DNA of 64,000 bases, taken from assembly GCF_041380015.1 (NCBI RefSeq), contig NZ_CP159978.1. The stretch is one strand, 5' to 3'. Positions 25,567 to 33,293 of this stretch are shown in pieces (the first letter of the stretch is position 1; the number at the start of each line of letters is the position of its first letter). The stretch is from Buchananella felis (GTDB lineage Bacteria; Actinomycetota; Actinomycetes; Actinomycetales; Actinomycetaceae). Under the pieces are notes generated by a model. The model saw nothing but the letters and a program-made list of their open reading frames with translations. It did no database searches and was not told the DNA's origin. Position numbers and translations under genes: made by a program.

Positions 25567-26391
25567 GTGGGCACGTTTGATGTGGAGAGGGTCCTATCCG
25601 TCCTCCCAACACCGAGGCTTGCTCCCTACTTGCGTGAGACTGACGGAGACCAAGCGAAAGCTCTTGAGTTGTATCTATGGAACGCGAGAGTGGCGGGGGC
25701 TGCTCTGGAGCAAATTAGCCATTTGGAAATTCTCTTGAGACACTCCGTAGATAGGTGTTTGAGAGATGCGGCCCGGGAGCAGGTCGGGGGAATTCCTTGG
25801 TTCTTGCTGCCTGAATTCATGAATGGTGAAAGTGAGAAGGCGGTTGAGGCTGTGCGAATTCGTCTCCGCCCACAAGGTAGGGAGACGCGAGATCAGATTG
25901 TCGCGGGATTGTCCTTTGGGTTCTGGTCAGGATTTTTTGGGTCAAAGCGGGAGGAGCTCTGGAGATCAGAGTTGCATCACGTATTTCCCAACGGGAATGG
26001 TCAGCGGAAGCAGGTGAGCTCCCTGGTAGACCGGATCCGCAAGTTCTGGAATCGGGTGGCTCACCACGATTCGCTGTTAAGACAAGACGTGATGTTCCAG
26101 ATCTCCCAGATTCAGCTCCTCGCAGAGCTGATCGACAGGGATTTTTCCGAGTGGATGAGGGAAAGCGATCGGTCCAGCGAAATCATTGCCGCGCGTCCGG
26201 TATTTAAGAAGGACGAAGTCTGCATCGTGGCGGGGAGAAACGTGTGGAGCAACTACGCGAAGGCGGGGTGGATCGACCTTGTGGCATGGATGACGTTGCC
26301 TGTCAGGACCGTCCGCTCAGTGCCCACACGGCTGCGGTTGCGTGCATGTGCGCGAGCGATTGAGGGGTTAGTGCACCTGTCGAGGGGTTAG
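25567..26391 (+). CDS. Abi-like (HEPN) protein
   Basis: 274 residues from GTG after AGGGCAGGG. The sequence fits the Abi_2/AbiD-F family linked to abortive phage infection: an N-terminal ETDGDQAKALELYLWNARVAGAALEQISHLEILLRHSVDRCL helix pair, LSFGFWSGFFGSKREELWRSELHHVFP in the middle and the HEPN motif KFWNRVAHHDSLL at 159-171, whose Arg and His pair is the presumed RNase site. Base composition is visibly more AT-rich than its neighbours. It lies between two copies of the mtnN 3' end and before a cluster of 20-bp repeats, all consistent with transfer. No second defence gene adjoins it. Confidence 0.85.
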   Translation: MGTFDVERVLSVLPTPRLAPYLRETDGDQAKALELYLWNARVAGAALEQISHLEILLRHSVDRCLRDAAREQVGGIPWFLLPEFMNGESEKAVEAVRIRLRPQGRETRDQIVAGLSFGFWSGFFGSKREELWRSELHHVFPNGNGQRKQVSSLVDRIRKFWNRVAHHDSLLRQDVMFQISQIQLLAELIDRDFSEWMRESDRSSEIIAARPVFKKDEVCIVAGRNVWSNYAKAGWIDLVAWMTLPVRTVRSVPTRLRLRACARAIEGLVHLSRG

Positions 26392-26510
26392 TGGACCTAT
26401 CGAGTAGTTACCCCAGCAGGTAACCCCTCAATTGGTGCACCAACCCCTCGGGAGGTGCACCAAAGGCTCAATAGGTCGACTAACCCCTCAACCGTTTGCG
26501 CAACACTGGC
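26360..26510. repeat. 20-bp repeat array in inverted halves
   Basis: Units begin GAGGGGTTAGT and continue SSACCTATY, giving a 20-base period. Two copies and a degenerate third run on the plus strand. Further copies (ACTAACCCCTC, ACCAACCCCTC) run on the minus strand after a GTTACC-N6-GGTAAC centre at about 26416-26433. The array follows the Abi-like gene and includes its last codons. Confidence 0.7.
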
Positions 26511-26583
26511 CCGGTACGGCCCGGGTGGCGGTCCGAGCGGTTGCCCGGACCGGCGGTTCGGGTCGGGGAGGGTGGCACCCGGT

Positions 26584-27336
26584 TCAGGCCGCAGCGGTCT
26601 CCAGCAGTGCCAGCACGGCGGCGGCGGACCGCGCCGCCGCCACCTCCACCCCCACGTGGAACTCCTGGTCCGCCGCCGGGCCGCAGAGATCGGAAACCCC
26701 CCGCACGGACACGAACGGCAACCCGTAGTCGCGTGCCACCTGGGCCAGTGCGACCGACTCCATGTCCACGCTCACCGCGCCCGGGAACAGCTCGCGCACC
26801 TGGGTGGCCGTGGCTGCGGTGACGAAGGAATTGCCGGTCAACATCAAGCCAAAGTGCACCCCGGCGCCGGGCGGCTCCTGGCCGGCCTGCGCCGCAGGGG
26901 CAGTCCGCCGCGCAGCAGCCACCAGGGAGGCATCTGCCTCGAAACGCGCCGGCTGGCGCGGCACCTGCCCCAGCTCGTAGCCAAAGATGCGCGCATCTGC
27001 CTCGCTGTAGGCCAGGGTGGTGGAGACGCACACGTCGCGCACGTTCACCTCCACGCCCAGCCCCCCGGCCGTGCCCGCGCTCACCACGGGCACCGCCGCG
27101 CCCGGGTGGTTGGCCGCCAGCAGCTCCAGGGCCTGGGTGAGCGCGCTCGCCGCCGCCACCATGCCGATGTTGCACTCCACCAGCCACAGGCGCCGGCCCT
27201 GCACGGTCAGCGCGTGCGCGGGCACGCGCACCGGCAACTCGGCGCTGGCCTCGGCCGCCGCGTGGAACGGGGCGGCCTCCTCACTCATCGCGACCACCAC
27301 GATCGCGGCGGGCAGGGCTAGCTGGGAAGTGCTCAT
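26584..27336 (-). CDS. mtnN: 5'-methylthioadenosine/S-adenosylhomocysteine nucleosidase
   Basis: 250 residues from ATG 27336 with GAGGAG five bases upstream. It cleaves adenine from MTA and SAH. Family landmarks are VVAMSEEAAPFH at the start, VECNIGMVAAASALTQAL, VVSAGTAGGLGVEVNVRDVCVSTTLAYSEAD, the active-site VSVDMESVALAQVARDYGLPFVSVRGVSDL and the EFHVGVEVAA helix. It lies downstream of luxS on the same strand; the two act in sequence to turn SAH into adenine, homocysteine and the AI-2 precursor. Its 3' end is duplicated at 25315. Confidence 0.93.
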   Translation of the reverse strand: MSTSQLALPAAIVVVAMSEEAAPFHAAAEASAELPVRVPAHALTVQGRRLWLVECNIGMVAAASALTQALELLAANHPGAAVPVVSAGTAGGLGVEVNVRDVCVSTTLAYSEADARIFGYELGQVPRQPARFEADASLVAAARRTAPAAQAGQEPPGAGVHFGLMLTGNSFVTAATATQVRELFPGAVSVDMESVALAQVARDYGLPFVSVRGVSDLCGPAADQEFHVGVEVAAARSAAAVLALLETAAA

Positions 27337-27410
27337 CGAAACTCCTCGGGTCAAAAGCGGCAGTGGCGCGGCGCGGGCCCTAGCGCAGCCCGGTCCGGGT
27401 CCCTCCGGCC

Positions 27411-27470
27411 CGGTCGGTGGCTGCGCGGTGCGGTCGGTAGCCGCGCGGTGCGGTCGGTAGCCGCGCGGGC
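27411..27470. repeat. three 20-bp tandem repeats between luxS and mtnN
   Basis: Units CGGTCGGTGGCTGCGCGGTG, CGGTCGGTAGCCGCGCGGTG and CGGTCGGTAGCCGCGCGGGC lie end to end. A related sequence occurs after mobA near 3225. Confidence 0.75.
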
Positions 27471-27474
27471 GGGT

Positions 27475-27966
27475 CTAAAGGGCGGCGGGAGAGGCGTCGT
27501 CGGCCAAAACCTGCTCCCACTCGGAGCAGTGCTCCAAGAAGGCGGCCACCGCAGCCTGCGCGCCGGCCAGGGAATGCGACGCCCCCCACCCGCACTGCAC
27601 ATCGTTAGCGGCCGGCACCTCGGTGGCGGCCAGGATGTCGCGGCAGGTGGCCTCCAGGATCGGCAGGAACTCGGCCGGCTCAAGCCCCAAAGTGAGCGCG
27701 TAAAAACCGGTCTGGCAGCCCATGGGGGAGAAGTCGATCAGCTTGTCCGTGTGGTTGCGCATCAACTCCGCGCTCAGGTGCTCAATCGAGTGCACCGCCG
27801 GCATCGACAGGTGCGCCACGTTCGGCTGGGTGAAGCGCACGTCGTACTTGATGAGCACATCCCCGCCCGGCAGCACCTTGCGGTCCGCCACCCGCACGTA
27901 CGGGGCCGCCACCAAGCGGTGATCCAGGTTGAAGGACTCAGTGTTCATACGCGGGGAATCAGTCAT
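27475..27966 (-). CDS. luxS: S-ribosylhomocysteine lyase
   Basis: 163 residues from ATG 27966 (GGGGG upstream); the longer frame lacks a ribosome site. LuxS splits S-ribosylhomocysteine into homocysteine and DPD, the AI-2 precursor. The metal site is complete: His59 and His63 in HSIEH, and Cys125 in DVQCGWG. SPMGCQTGFY carries the catalytic Cys84. The last codons (ADDASPAAL) overlap a variant of the dispersed word at 27481-27505. It lies upstream of mtnN on the same strand, spaced by tandem repeats. Confidence 0.95.
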   Translation of the reverse strand: MTDSPRMNTESFNLDHRLVAAPYVRVADRKVLPGGDVLIKYDVRFTQPNVAHLSMPAVHSIEHLSAELMRNHTDKLIDFSPMGCQTGFYALTLGLEPAEFLPILEATCRDILAATEVPAANDVQCGWGASHSLAGAQAAVAAFLEHCSEWEQVLADDASPAAL

Positions 27967-28084
27967 GCCCCCATTGTGGCAGCCGGGCGGCGCCCAGGTA
28001 CCGTGCACGCTCCGCCCGCGCGGTGCCGACGTTCCGCTCCGGCCGATCCCCGCCCGCGCCCTGCCTCAGCTCGGCGTCCTCGAC

Positions 28085-28183
28085 ATGTACTCCACGGGTA
28101 CATATCGCGCCGACGTGTACCTTTTGGCCTCGAAAAGGTACATGAAGGCGGGTTTGTGTACCTTTTGGCTCCGAAAAGATACA
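28085..28183. promoter_or_regulatory. palindromic operators upstream of Fic gene
   Basis: Two matching dyads precede the gene: TGTACCTTTT-N7-AAAAGGTACA at 28116-28142 (perfect) and TGTACCTTTT-N7-AAAAGATACA at 28157-28183. A weaker ATGTAC-N7-GTACAT sits at 28085-28103. The second dyad ends ten bases before the -10 box, so a bound repressor would block polymerase. Confidence 0.75.
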
Positions 28184-28192
28184 CGTCGCGTG

Positions 28193-28204
28193 TAGTGTGG
28201 CGGC
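28193..28204 (+). promoter_or_regulatory. leaderless -10 box of Fic gene
   Basis: TAGTGT (28193-28198) lies exactly six bases before the GTG start, the spacing of leaderless actinobacterial transcripts. No ribosome site is present. Confidence 0.6.
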
Positions 28205-29302
28205 GTGTGGACTAACCCGGACCTTCCGTACCAGGACCTCCCGCCGCTGCCTCCGGCGCAGGAGGTGGAGACGCGGGATGTGCTGAAGGCGGTAATCGGC
28301 GCAGCCCGCTCGCTGGCTGCGCTCGACGCCGCCTGCCTGCGCCTGCCCAATCCGGACATCCTGTTCAACATGATCCCGCTCCTGGAGGCTCAGGCCTCCA
28401 GCGAGATCGAGAACATCGTGACCACGAACGACGAGCTGTTCCGCGCCGCTCACCTGCCCCAGGAGGGGGCACTCACCCCGGCGGTAAAGGAGGCGCTGTC
28501 TTATCGGCAGGCGTTGCGTGCGGGTGCCCAGTCACTGCAGGAGCGCCCTCTCCAGCTGAACACCGCAATCGAGGTGTGCAGCGTCCTGCAGGGACACGCC
28601 GTATCGATTCGACAAACCACGGGCACATACATCGGCAACCCGGTTACCAAGGCACGTATCTACACCCCGCCAGAGGGAAAAGAGGTCATCACCCGTCACA
28701 TGAGCGCCTGGGAGCGCTTCCTGCACGGCGCTGATGGAATCGACCCCCTAGTGGGCATGGCGTTGCAGCACTACCAGTTCGAGGCCATTCACCCGTTCCC
28801 GGACGGCAACGGCCGAACCGGGCGCATCATCAACCTGCTCTACCTGATGGAGAAGGGGCTTATCAGGCAGCCAGTCCTCTACCTGTCGGGCTACATAGTG
28901 CGCCACAAGGACGAGTACTACCGTCTGCTGCGCGCCGTCACCCGGGAGGACGCCTGGGAGGACTGGGTGCTGTTCGTGGTGCGCGGCTGCGACGAGGTGG
29001 CGCGCTGGACGCTCCAGCTGGTCGACGACATTGCCGAGCTGCAGCGGGAAACGGAGCAGGCGGTGCGCACGGTGGTGCCCCGCGCCCCGGCGGCGGAGTT
29101 GGTGCGGCTGCTGTTCACAAAGCCGTACGTGCGCATCGACGACGTCGTCTCCGCAGGCCTGGCCCAGCGCGCGGCCGCCTCCCGCTGGCTGGATAGCCTG
29201 GTGCAGGCGCAGGTGCTCACTTCGGAGAAGGCGGGCCGAAGCCTGGTGTTCGTCAATTCCCCGTTGTTGCGCCTGATGTTCGGCTCGGCGCTGTCGGCGT
29301 GA
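28205..29302 (+). CDS. Fic-family AMP transferase with winged-helix tail
   Basis: 365 residues. The Fic motif HPFPDGNGR (196-204) is intact, so adenylylation of a target is expected. An N-terminal inhibitory helix SSEIEN (65-70) marks a class II Fic that is held off until released. Residues 292-360 form a winged-helix end (VRIDDVVSAGLAQRAAASRWLDSLVQAQVLTSEKAGRSLVFV), a plausible DNA-binding part that could act on the palindromes upstream. No antitoxin gene adjoins it. The stop overlaps a possible early start of sdaA. Confidence 0.9.
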   Translation: MWTNPDLPYQDLPPLPPAQEVETRDVLKAVIGAARSLAALDAACLRLPNPDILFNMIPLLEAQASSEIENIVTTNDELFRAAHLPQEGALTPAVKEALSYRQALRAGAQSLQERPLQLNTAIEVCSVLQGHAVSIRQTTGTYIGNPVTKARIYTPPEGKEVITRHMSAWERFLHGADGIDPLVGMALQHYQFEAIHPFPDGNGRTGRIINLLYLMEKGLIRQPVLYLSGYIVRHKDEYYRLLRAVTREDAWEDWVLFVVRGCDEVARWTLQLVDDIAELQRETEQAVRTVVPRAPAAELVRLLFTKPYVRIDDVVSAGLAQRAAASRWLDSLVQAQVLTSEKAGRSLVFVNSPLLRLMFGSALSA

Positions 29303-29355
29303 GCACTCGTGCGACCATTGTCCACATGTCGGATACGTTGCGAGCAGGAGTGAAA

Positions 29356-30987
29356 GTGAGCGGGGAGGCCACGGCGCAGCCCGTGCTGCCCGCCGCGATG
29401 ATGGCCGGCAGCGCGCCGGCGGCCACCGCCCAGCGCCCGCTGTCCGTGTTCGACATGTTCCGCGTCGGCATCGGCCCGTCCTCCTCCCACACGGTCGGCC
29501 CCATGCGCGCCGCCTACGTCTTCGCCCGCCGCCTGGGCGCCCTCCTGGACGCCCCCGCCGGCCAGAGCGCCGAAGCCGCCGCCCGCCTGGGCCGCGTCAC
29601 GGTGGAACTGTTCGGCTCCCTGGGCGCCACCGGCCGTGGCCACGCCACCGACCGCGCCGTCCTGCTTGGCCTGGCCGGCCACAAGCCCGAGTCGGTCAGC
29701 AGCGCCATCGTGGCCGACGCCCTGCCCCACCTCGCCGCCACAGGCACCACCCCCGTGGCCGGCCGCGAGCTGCCCTTCGACATGGCGCGCGACATCTTCT
29801 TCCTGCCCGGCACCGTCCTGCCCTACCACGTCAACGGCCTGCGCCTGCGCGCCTACGCCCAGGTGGACGACGCTCCACCCGCCTCCCCCCTCAACGCGGC
29901 CGCCCCGAGTGGCGGTGCTGGTGGGGGCGGCGAGGAGGGCGTCGTCGGCCCCGAAAACCAGGCAGGGGCACTGCTACTAGAGGGCGTGTTCTACTCCGTA
30001 GGCGGCGGCTTCGTCATGGAGCAGGTGGGCGGCAGCCTGGAGGAGCCGCAGTGCCAGGCCCTGGCCAGCGCCTCCACGCGCGCACTGCACTCCATCCCCG
30101 CGCCCTACCCGTTCTCCACCGGCGTGGAGCTGCTGGAGCACGCGGCTGCGGCCGGGCTGCGCGTCTCAGAGGTGGTGCGCGCCAACGAGGAGGTCGCCCG
30201 CCCGCGCGAGGAGGTGGACGCCTACCTGGACCAGATCCTGGCCGTGATGGAGGAGTGCATCGAGGCCGGCTGCACCACCCACGGCGTGCTGCCCGGCGGC
30301 CTGAACGTGCCCCGGCGCGCGGCCGTGCTGGCCCAGCAGCTCATGAGCCGCTCTCCCTACCCCACCAACACGTGGCGCGACGCCAGCGACCCCATGGCCG
30401 GCATCGACTGGGTGAACCTGTACGCGCTCGCGGTGAACGAGGAGAACGCCGCCGGGCATCGCGTGGTCACCGCCCCCACCAACGGCGCCGCCGGGGTGGT
30501 GCCCGCCGTGCTGGAGTACTACCTGCGGTTCGTGCCCGGCGCCTGCCGCGAGGGCGCGCGCGACTTCCTGCTGGCCGCCACCGCCGTGGGCGCCCTGATC
30601 AAGACCAACGCCTCCATCGCCGGGGCGGAGGTGGGCTGCCAGGGGGAGGTGGGGTCGGCCGCCGCGATGGCCGCCGCTGGTTTGGCCGACGCCCTGGGCG
30701 GCACCCCCCTCCAGGTGGAGAACGCCGCAGAGATCGCCATGGAACACAACCTGGGCCTCACCTGCGACCCGGTGGCCGGGCTGGTGCAGATCCCCTGCAT
30801 CGAGCGCAACGCGATCGCTGCCGTGAAGGCCATCAACGCCGCCCGCATGGCCCTGTGGGGAGACGGGCGCCATCAGGTCAGCCTGGACACCGTCATCGAG
30901 ACGATGCGCCAGACCGGGCAGGACATGCTCTCGAAGTACAAGGAGACCTCGCAGGGCGGGCTGGCCGTCAACGTCGTGGAGTGCTGA
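29356..30987 (+). CDS. sdaA: L-serine ammonia-lyase, iron-sulfur type
   Basis: 543 residues from GTG 29356 with AGGAG five bases before; the frame is open back to 29299. It deaminates L-serine to pyruvate. The beta part starts LSVFDMFRVGIGPSSSHTVGPMRAA. The alpha part has GCTTHGVLPGGLNVPRRA, the cluster cysteines in GAEVGCQGEVGSA, LTCDP and IPCIERN, and NEENAAGHRVVTAPTNGAAGVVPAVL. Both parts are in one chain, as usual for this type. Residues 182-203 are a Gly/Glu-rich insertion that carries a variant of the dispersed word. Confidence 0.93.
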   Translation: MSGEATAQPVLPAAMMAGSAPAATAQRPLSVFDMFRVGIGPSSSHTVGPMRAAYVFARRLGALLDAPAGQSAEAAARLGRVTVELFGSLGATGRGHATDRAVLLGLAGHKPESVSSAIVADALPHLAATGTTPVAGRELPFDMARDIFFLPGTVLPYHVNGLRLRAYAQVDDAPPASPLNAAAPSGGAGGGGEEGVVGPENQAGALLLEGVFYSVGGGFVMEQVGGSLEEPQCQALASASTRALHSIPAPYPFSTGVELLEHAAAAGLRVSEVVRANEEVARPREEVDAYLDQILAVMEECIEAGCTTHGVLPGGLNVPRRAAVLAQQLMSRSPYPTNTWRDASDPMAGIDWVNLYALAVNEENAAGHRVVTAPTNGAAGVVPAVLEYYLRFVPGACREGARDFLLAATAVGALIKTNASIAGAEVGCQGEVGSAAAMAAAGLADALGGTPLQVENAAEIAMEHNLGLTCDPVAGLVQIPCIERNAIAAVKAINAARMALWGDGRHQVSLDTVIETMRQTGQDMLSKYKETSQGGLAVNVVEC

Positions 30988-31013
30988 GCGCGGCGCGGTG
31001 CGCCGGCGGGGGC

Positions 31014-31032
31014 GGCGGGTGGAACGTCGGCC
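31014..31032 (+). repeat. dispersed GC-rich word, intergenic GGTGG variant
   Basis: GGCGGGTGGAACGTCGGCC, in the gap after sdaA and directly before the left Fic-flanking repeat. GGCGGGTGGAACGTCGG also occurs at 44904. Confidence 0.65.
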
Positions 31033-31035
31033 AAA

Positions 31036-31070
31036 CTCCTAATTTAGGGGCAATTAGGAGGTGTCAGGAG
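31036..31070. repeat. direct repeat A flanking second Fic gene
   Basis: Begins CTCCTAATTTAGGGG. Contains the dyad CCTAATT-N7-AATTAGG, and it overlaps the Fic stop codon (31064-31066). Its partner is at 32458-32492 in the same orientation. Confidence 0.75.
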
Positions 31071-32437
31071 CTTGTTAGTTGGCGCATGCGGGAAGGAAAG
31101 TCTCGCGCCGTCCACCACTCCATTCGTTTGCCGCTGCGGCTACCGACGATCAGGCCCGCTTCTTCCAGTCCTTGGAGATCAGTGCGGGCAGTCTGGTTGG
31201 AAACCTCGTAGCGCTCCTGGTATCCCGACACGGTAAGCATGACCGAAGGCTTCACGAGCAACGAGGCGAGCAGGTCGCATTGCCGAGAGTTGAATCCGGC
31301 GCCTGCCAGTGTGGGAGACAAGGTCAGGCGCTCATGCTCCTTCCTAGCCAGGTATGTCTCGAGGTCGTTGATCGCGCGCACGACGATCCGGGCCTGGTGG
31401 AGCAGGAAGTGGGTCAGGTCGCCCTCGTCGTACTCGACGTGTAGGAACGCGCGGGCGTACTGGGCCGGGGCCTGGCGCAGGAGTCGGGAGATGGAGAGGT
31501 ACTCGGTAAGGAAGAAGCCGTGGTGCAGCATCGACCAGTAGAAGATCGCGCGGGCCAGGCGGCCGTTGCCGTCTGAGAAGTAGTGGTCGTGGCCCACCAT
31601 GAAGTGCAGGATCATCGAGCGGATCAGCGGCGGGGTGTAAGGGGAGTCGCCGCCGTCCCGCCCGGCGTTGGCGAAGTCGCAGAGTCCCTGCAAGCGGGCG
31701 GGGAGCTCGGCGGTCGGGGGCGGGACGTGGAGCACCTGCTCATCGGTGTGGTCGGCGTAGATCCGCACGCGCTCCTCGCCGGGTTGCTGCAAGCGACCTG
31801 CCTCGGCAGCAGGCAGCGTCCCCTCGGTCAGCACCCGGTGGATCTCGCAGACTAACGCCGGCGTGAGCGGGTCGTCCCGGCGCTGCGAGATCAGCTGCAT
31901 GGCGGCGAAGTTGTTGGCCACCATTCGTTCGCCCTTGTCCTTGGGCTTGCGGCGGCTGCGCAGCATCTCCTTGGCCACGGCGCGGGTGGTAGAGGCGCCT
32001 TCGAGTTGACTGGAAGTGATGGCCTCCTCCTGGAGCGAGGTGAGGAGGTAGCTACGTGGGGAATCCGTCAGAGAGGGTTGCGAGATCTGGAGGGTGCCGG
32101 CTGCGCGGCGGGCGATTTCTTCGATTAGGCGCAGCAGCTCGCCGGGGATGTTGTAAGTCAGGGGGGAGCCGTCCACGAGAGTGAAAGGCGTGGACTGTGC
32201 CGACTGCCTGCGCGCCTCCCTTATCGCGGCCCAGACCAGCTCGCGAGGGGGAAGGTTGGGAGGTAGTGGGTGGTAGAGAACGTCGTCCCAGGTGGGGTAC
32301 CCGGCCTGGCTGATCTCCCGCGCCGCAGTTGTAGTGGCTTGCCACTTCTCCATGGCGGAGGCGGGCTGGCCCTCGCTGCGAAGAAGCGCCAAGAGGGCGG
32401 GCTCATCCCAGTGTGGGGGGCGAGCGGGAGTCTTCAT
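31064..32437 (-). CDS. large Fic-family protein with winged-helix tail
   Basis: 457 residues. The active-site motif is HYFSDGNGR (285-293), which keeps every catalytic position with Tyr-Phe-Ser in place of Pro-Phe-Pro. An internal inhibitory helix SSQLEG (142-147) is present. The first 120 residues form an extra N-terminal domain. The last 70 include a winged helix (SGYQERYEVSNQTARTDLQGLEEAGLIVGSRSGKRMEW), probably for DNA binding. The start ATG is six bases after a -10 box and lacks a ribosome site, so the message is likely leaderless. Near-identical dyad-containing direct repeats lie on both sides. Confidence 0.88.
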   Translation of the reverse strand: MKTPARPPHWDEPALLALLRSEGQPASAMEKWQATTTAAREISQAGYPTWDDVLYHPLPPNLPPRELVWAAIREARRQSAQSTPFTLVDGSPLTYNIPGELLRLIEEIARRAAGTLQISQPSLTDSPRSYLLTSLQEEAITSSQLEGASTTRAVAKEMLRSRRKPKDKGERMVANNFAAMQLISQRRDDPLTPALVCEIHRVLTEGTLPAAEAGRLQQPGEERVRIYADHTDEQVLHVPPPTAELPARLQGLCDFANAGRDGGDSPYTPPLIRSMILHFMVGHDHYFSDGNGRLARAIFYWSMLHHGFFLTEYLSISRLLRQAPAQYARAFLHVEYDEGDLTHFLLHQARIVVRAINDLETYLARKEHERLTLSPTLAGAGFNSRQCDLLASLLVKPSVMLTVSGYQERYEVSNQTARTDLQGLEEAGLIVGSRSGKRMEWWTARDFPSRMRQLTSS

Positions 32438-32449
32438 GGGGAAATCCTA
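32438..32449 (-). promoter_or_regulatory. leaderless -10 box of second Fic gene
   Basis: On the minus strand TAGGAT (32449-32444) is followed by six bases and the ATG at 32437. The operator repeat at 32458-32492 lies just upstream, over the -35 zone. Confidence 0.6.
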
Positions 32450-32457
32450 TGACAGAT

Positions 32458-32492
32458 CTCCTAATTTAGGAGAAATTAGGAAATGGTAGGAG
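32458..32492. repeat. direct repeat B / operator upstream of second Fic gene
   Basis: Contains the perfect palindrome CTCCTAATTTAGGAG and the overlapping dyad CCTAATTT-N5-AAATTAGG. Matches repeat A (31036-31070) at most positions. Confidence 0.75.
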
Positions 32493-33005
32493 TTTGCGAG
32501 GGTGGGACTGTGGTGAGGCTGGGCCGATGGGTGGCGTTCGGCGGGTGCCGGTCGGTCTCTCGCCGACTCTCCCGGACGCGAGCGTTATCAAATCGTTATA
32601 TCCACCGTTGTGGAGGGATGTGCATAGAGGTTATCCCCAGGTGTGAATAACACTGGTGTAGTTCACCGCATCTATCGCCGGGAGCTTGGTCGCCGGGGCA
32701 GGCGGCCGGGCCGGCGTGGCCGGATGGCGGAGTGGGGCCAAATGTTGGTGGTGGGTGAGACGGTGGTCGCATGTTCTTTTCGGTCGCGGTCAGCGCGGTT
32801 GGGCCGGGTGGGCGGCGTCGTCCATGTGGGCTATCCACAGGGGGCGGCGCGGTTCTGAGGGCGACACGCCCGACCACAGCATCTTGGGGTGGTGGAAGGG
32901 ATCGACCCCAAGGGGTAGTGTTCAAACCCGTCGCACCGGCATGGCCGCGAACAAATGACATCTGTGTAGTTTGGGTGGATTTCGCCCCGAAACAAGGAGC
33001 CAGCA
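32493..33005. promoter_or_regulatory. long intergenic region upstream of nrdHIE
   Basis: 513 bases without a gene. It holds a 22-base block (32571-32592) shared with the moaB-like promoter, with TTATCAAAT inside. A cluster of DnaA-box-like nonamers follows at 32601-32650. A GGCGGCGTCGTCC variant of the dispersed word is at 32811-32823, another CTATCCACA at about 32828 and a TAGTGT hexamer near 32925. AAGGAG precedes nrdH. No clear NrdR box pair was found. Confidence 0.45.
32601..32650. promoter_or_regulatory. DnaA-box-like cluster
   Basis: TGTGAATAA (complement TTATTCACA) matches the DnaA consensus TTWTNCACA. TTATCCCCA and TGTGCATAG each differ by one base. The cluster lies about 360 bases before nrdH. 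Confidence 0.35.
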
Positions 33006-33275
33006 ATGAGCATCACGGTCTACTCCAAGCCCCGCTGCGTGCAGTGCGACGCCACCTACCGCGCCCTCGACAAGGCCGGCGTGGAGTACACGGTCGTTGA
33101 CCTCACCCAGGACGCCGCCGCCCTGGACATGGTGCGCGAGCTGGGCTACTCCCAGGCGCCCGTCGTCATGGCCGGCGACGAGCACTGGGCGGGCTTCCGC
33201 CCCGACCGCATCAAGGTAGCCGTGGCCGCCGTCCAGGCCGCCGCCACCCCCGCAGCGACGCTCGCCGCAATCTGA
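33006..33275 (+). CDS. nrdH: glutaredoxin-like NrdH redoxin
   Basis: 89 residues after AAGGAG. NrdH reduces the class Ib ribonucleotide reductase after each turnover, using thioredoxin reductase. The active site is CVQC (11-14). SQAPVVMAGDEHWAGFRPDRI is the usual substrate-binding and C-terminal part. First gene of nrdHIE. Confidence 0.96.
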   Translation: MSITVYSKPRCVQCDATYRALDKAGVEYTVVDLTQDAAALDMVRELGYSQAPVVMAGDEHWAGFRPDRIKVAVAAVQAAATPAATLAAI

Positions 33276-33293
33276 GCTTGAGGGGAGAGGGCG

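Noticed and set aside
32900..33005. NrdR boxes upstream of nrdH
   Set aside because: No pair of ACACWATAT-like sites at the usual spacing could be found.
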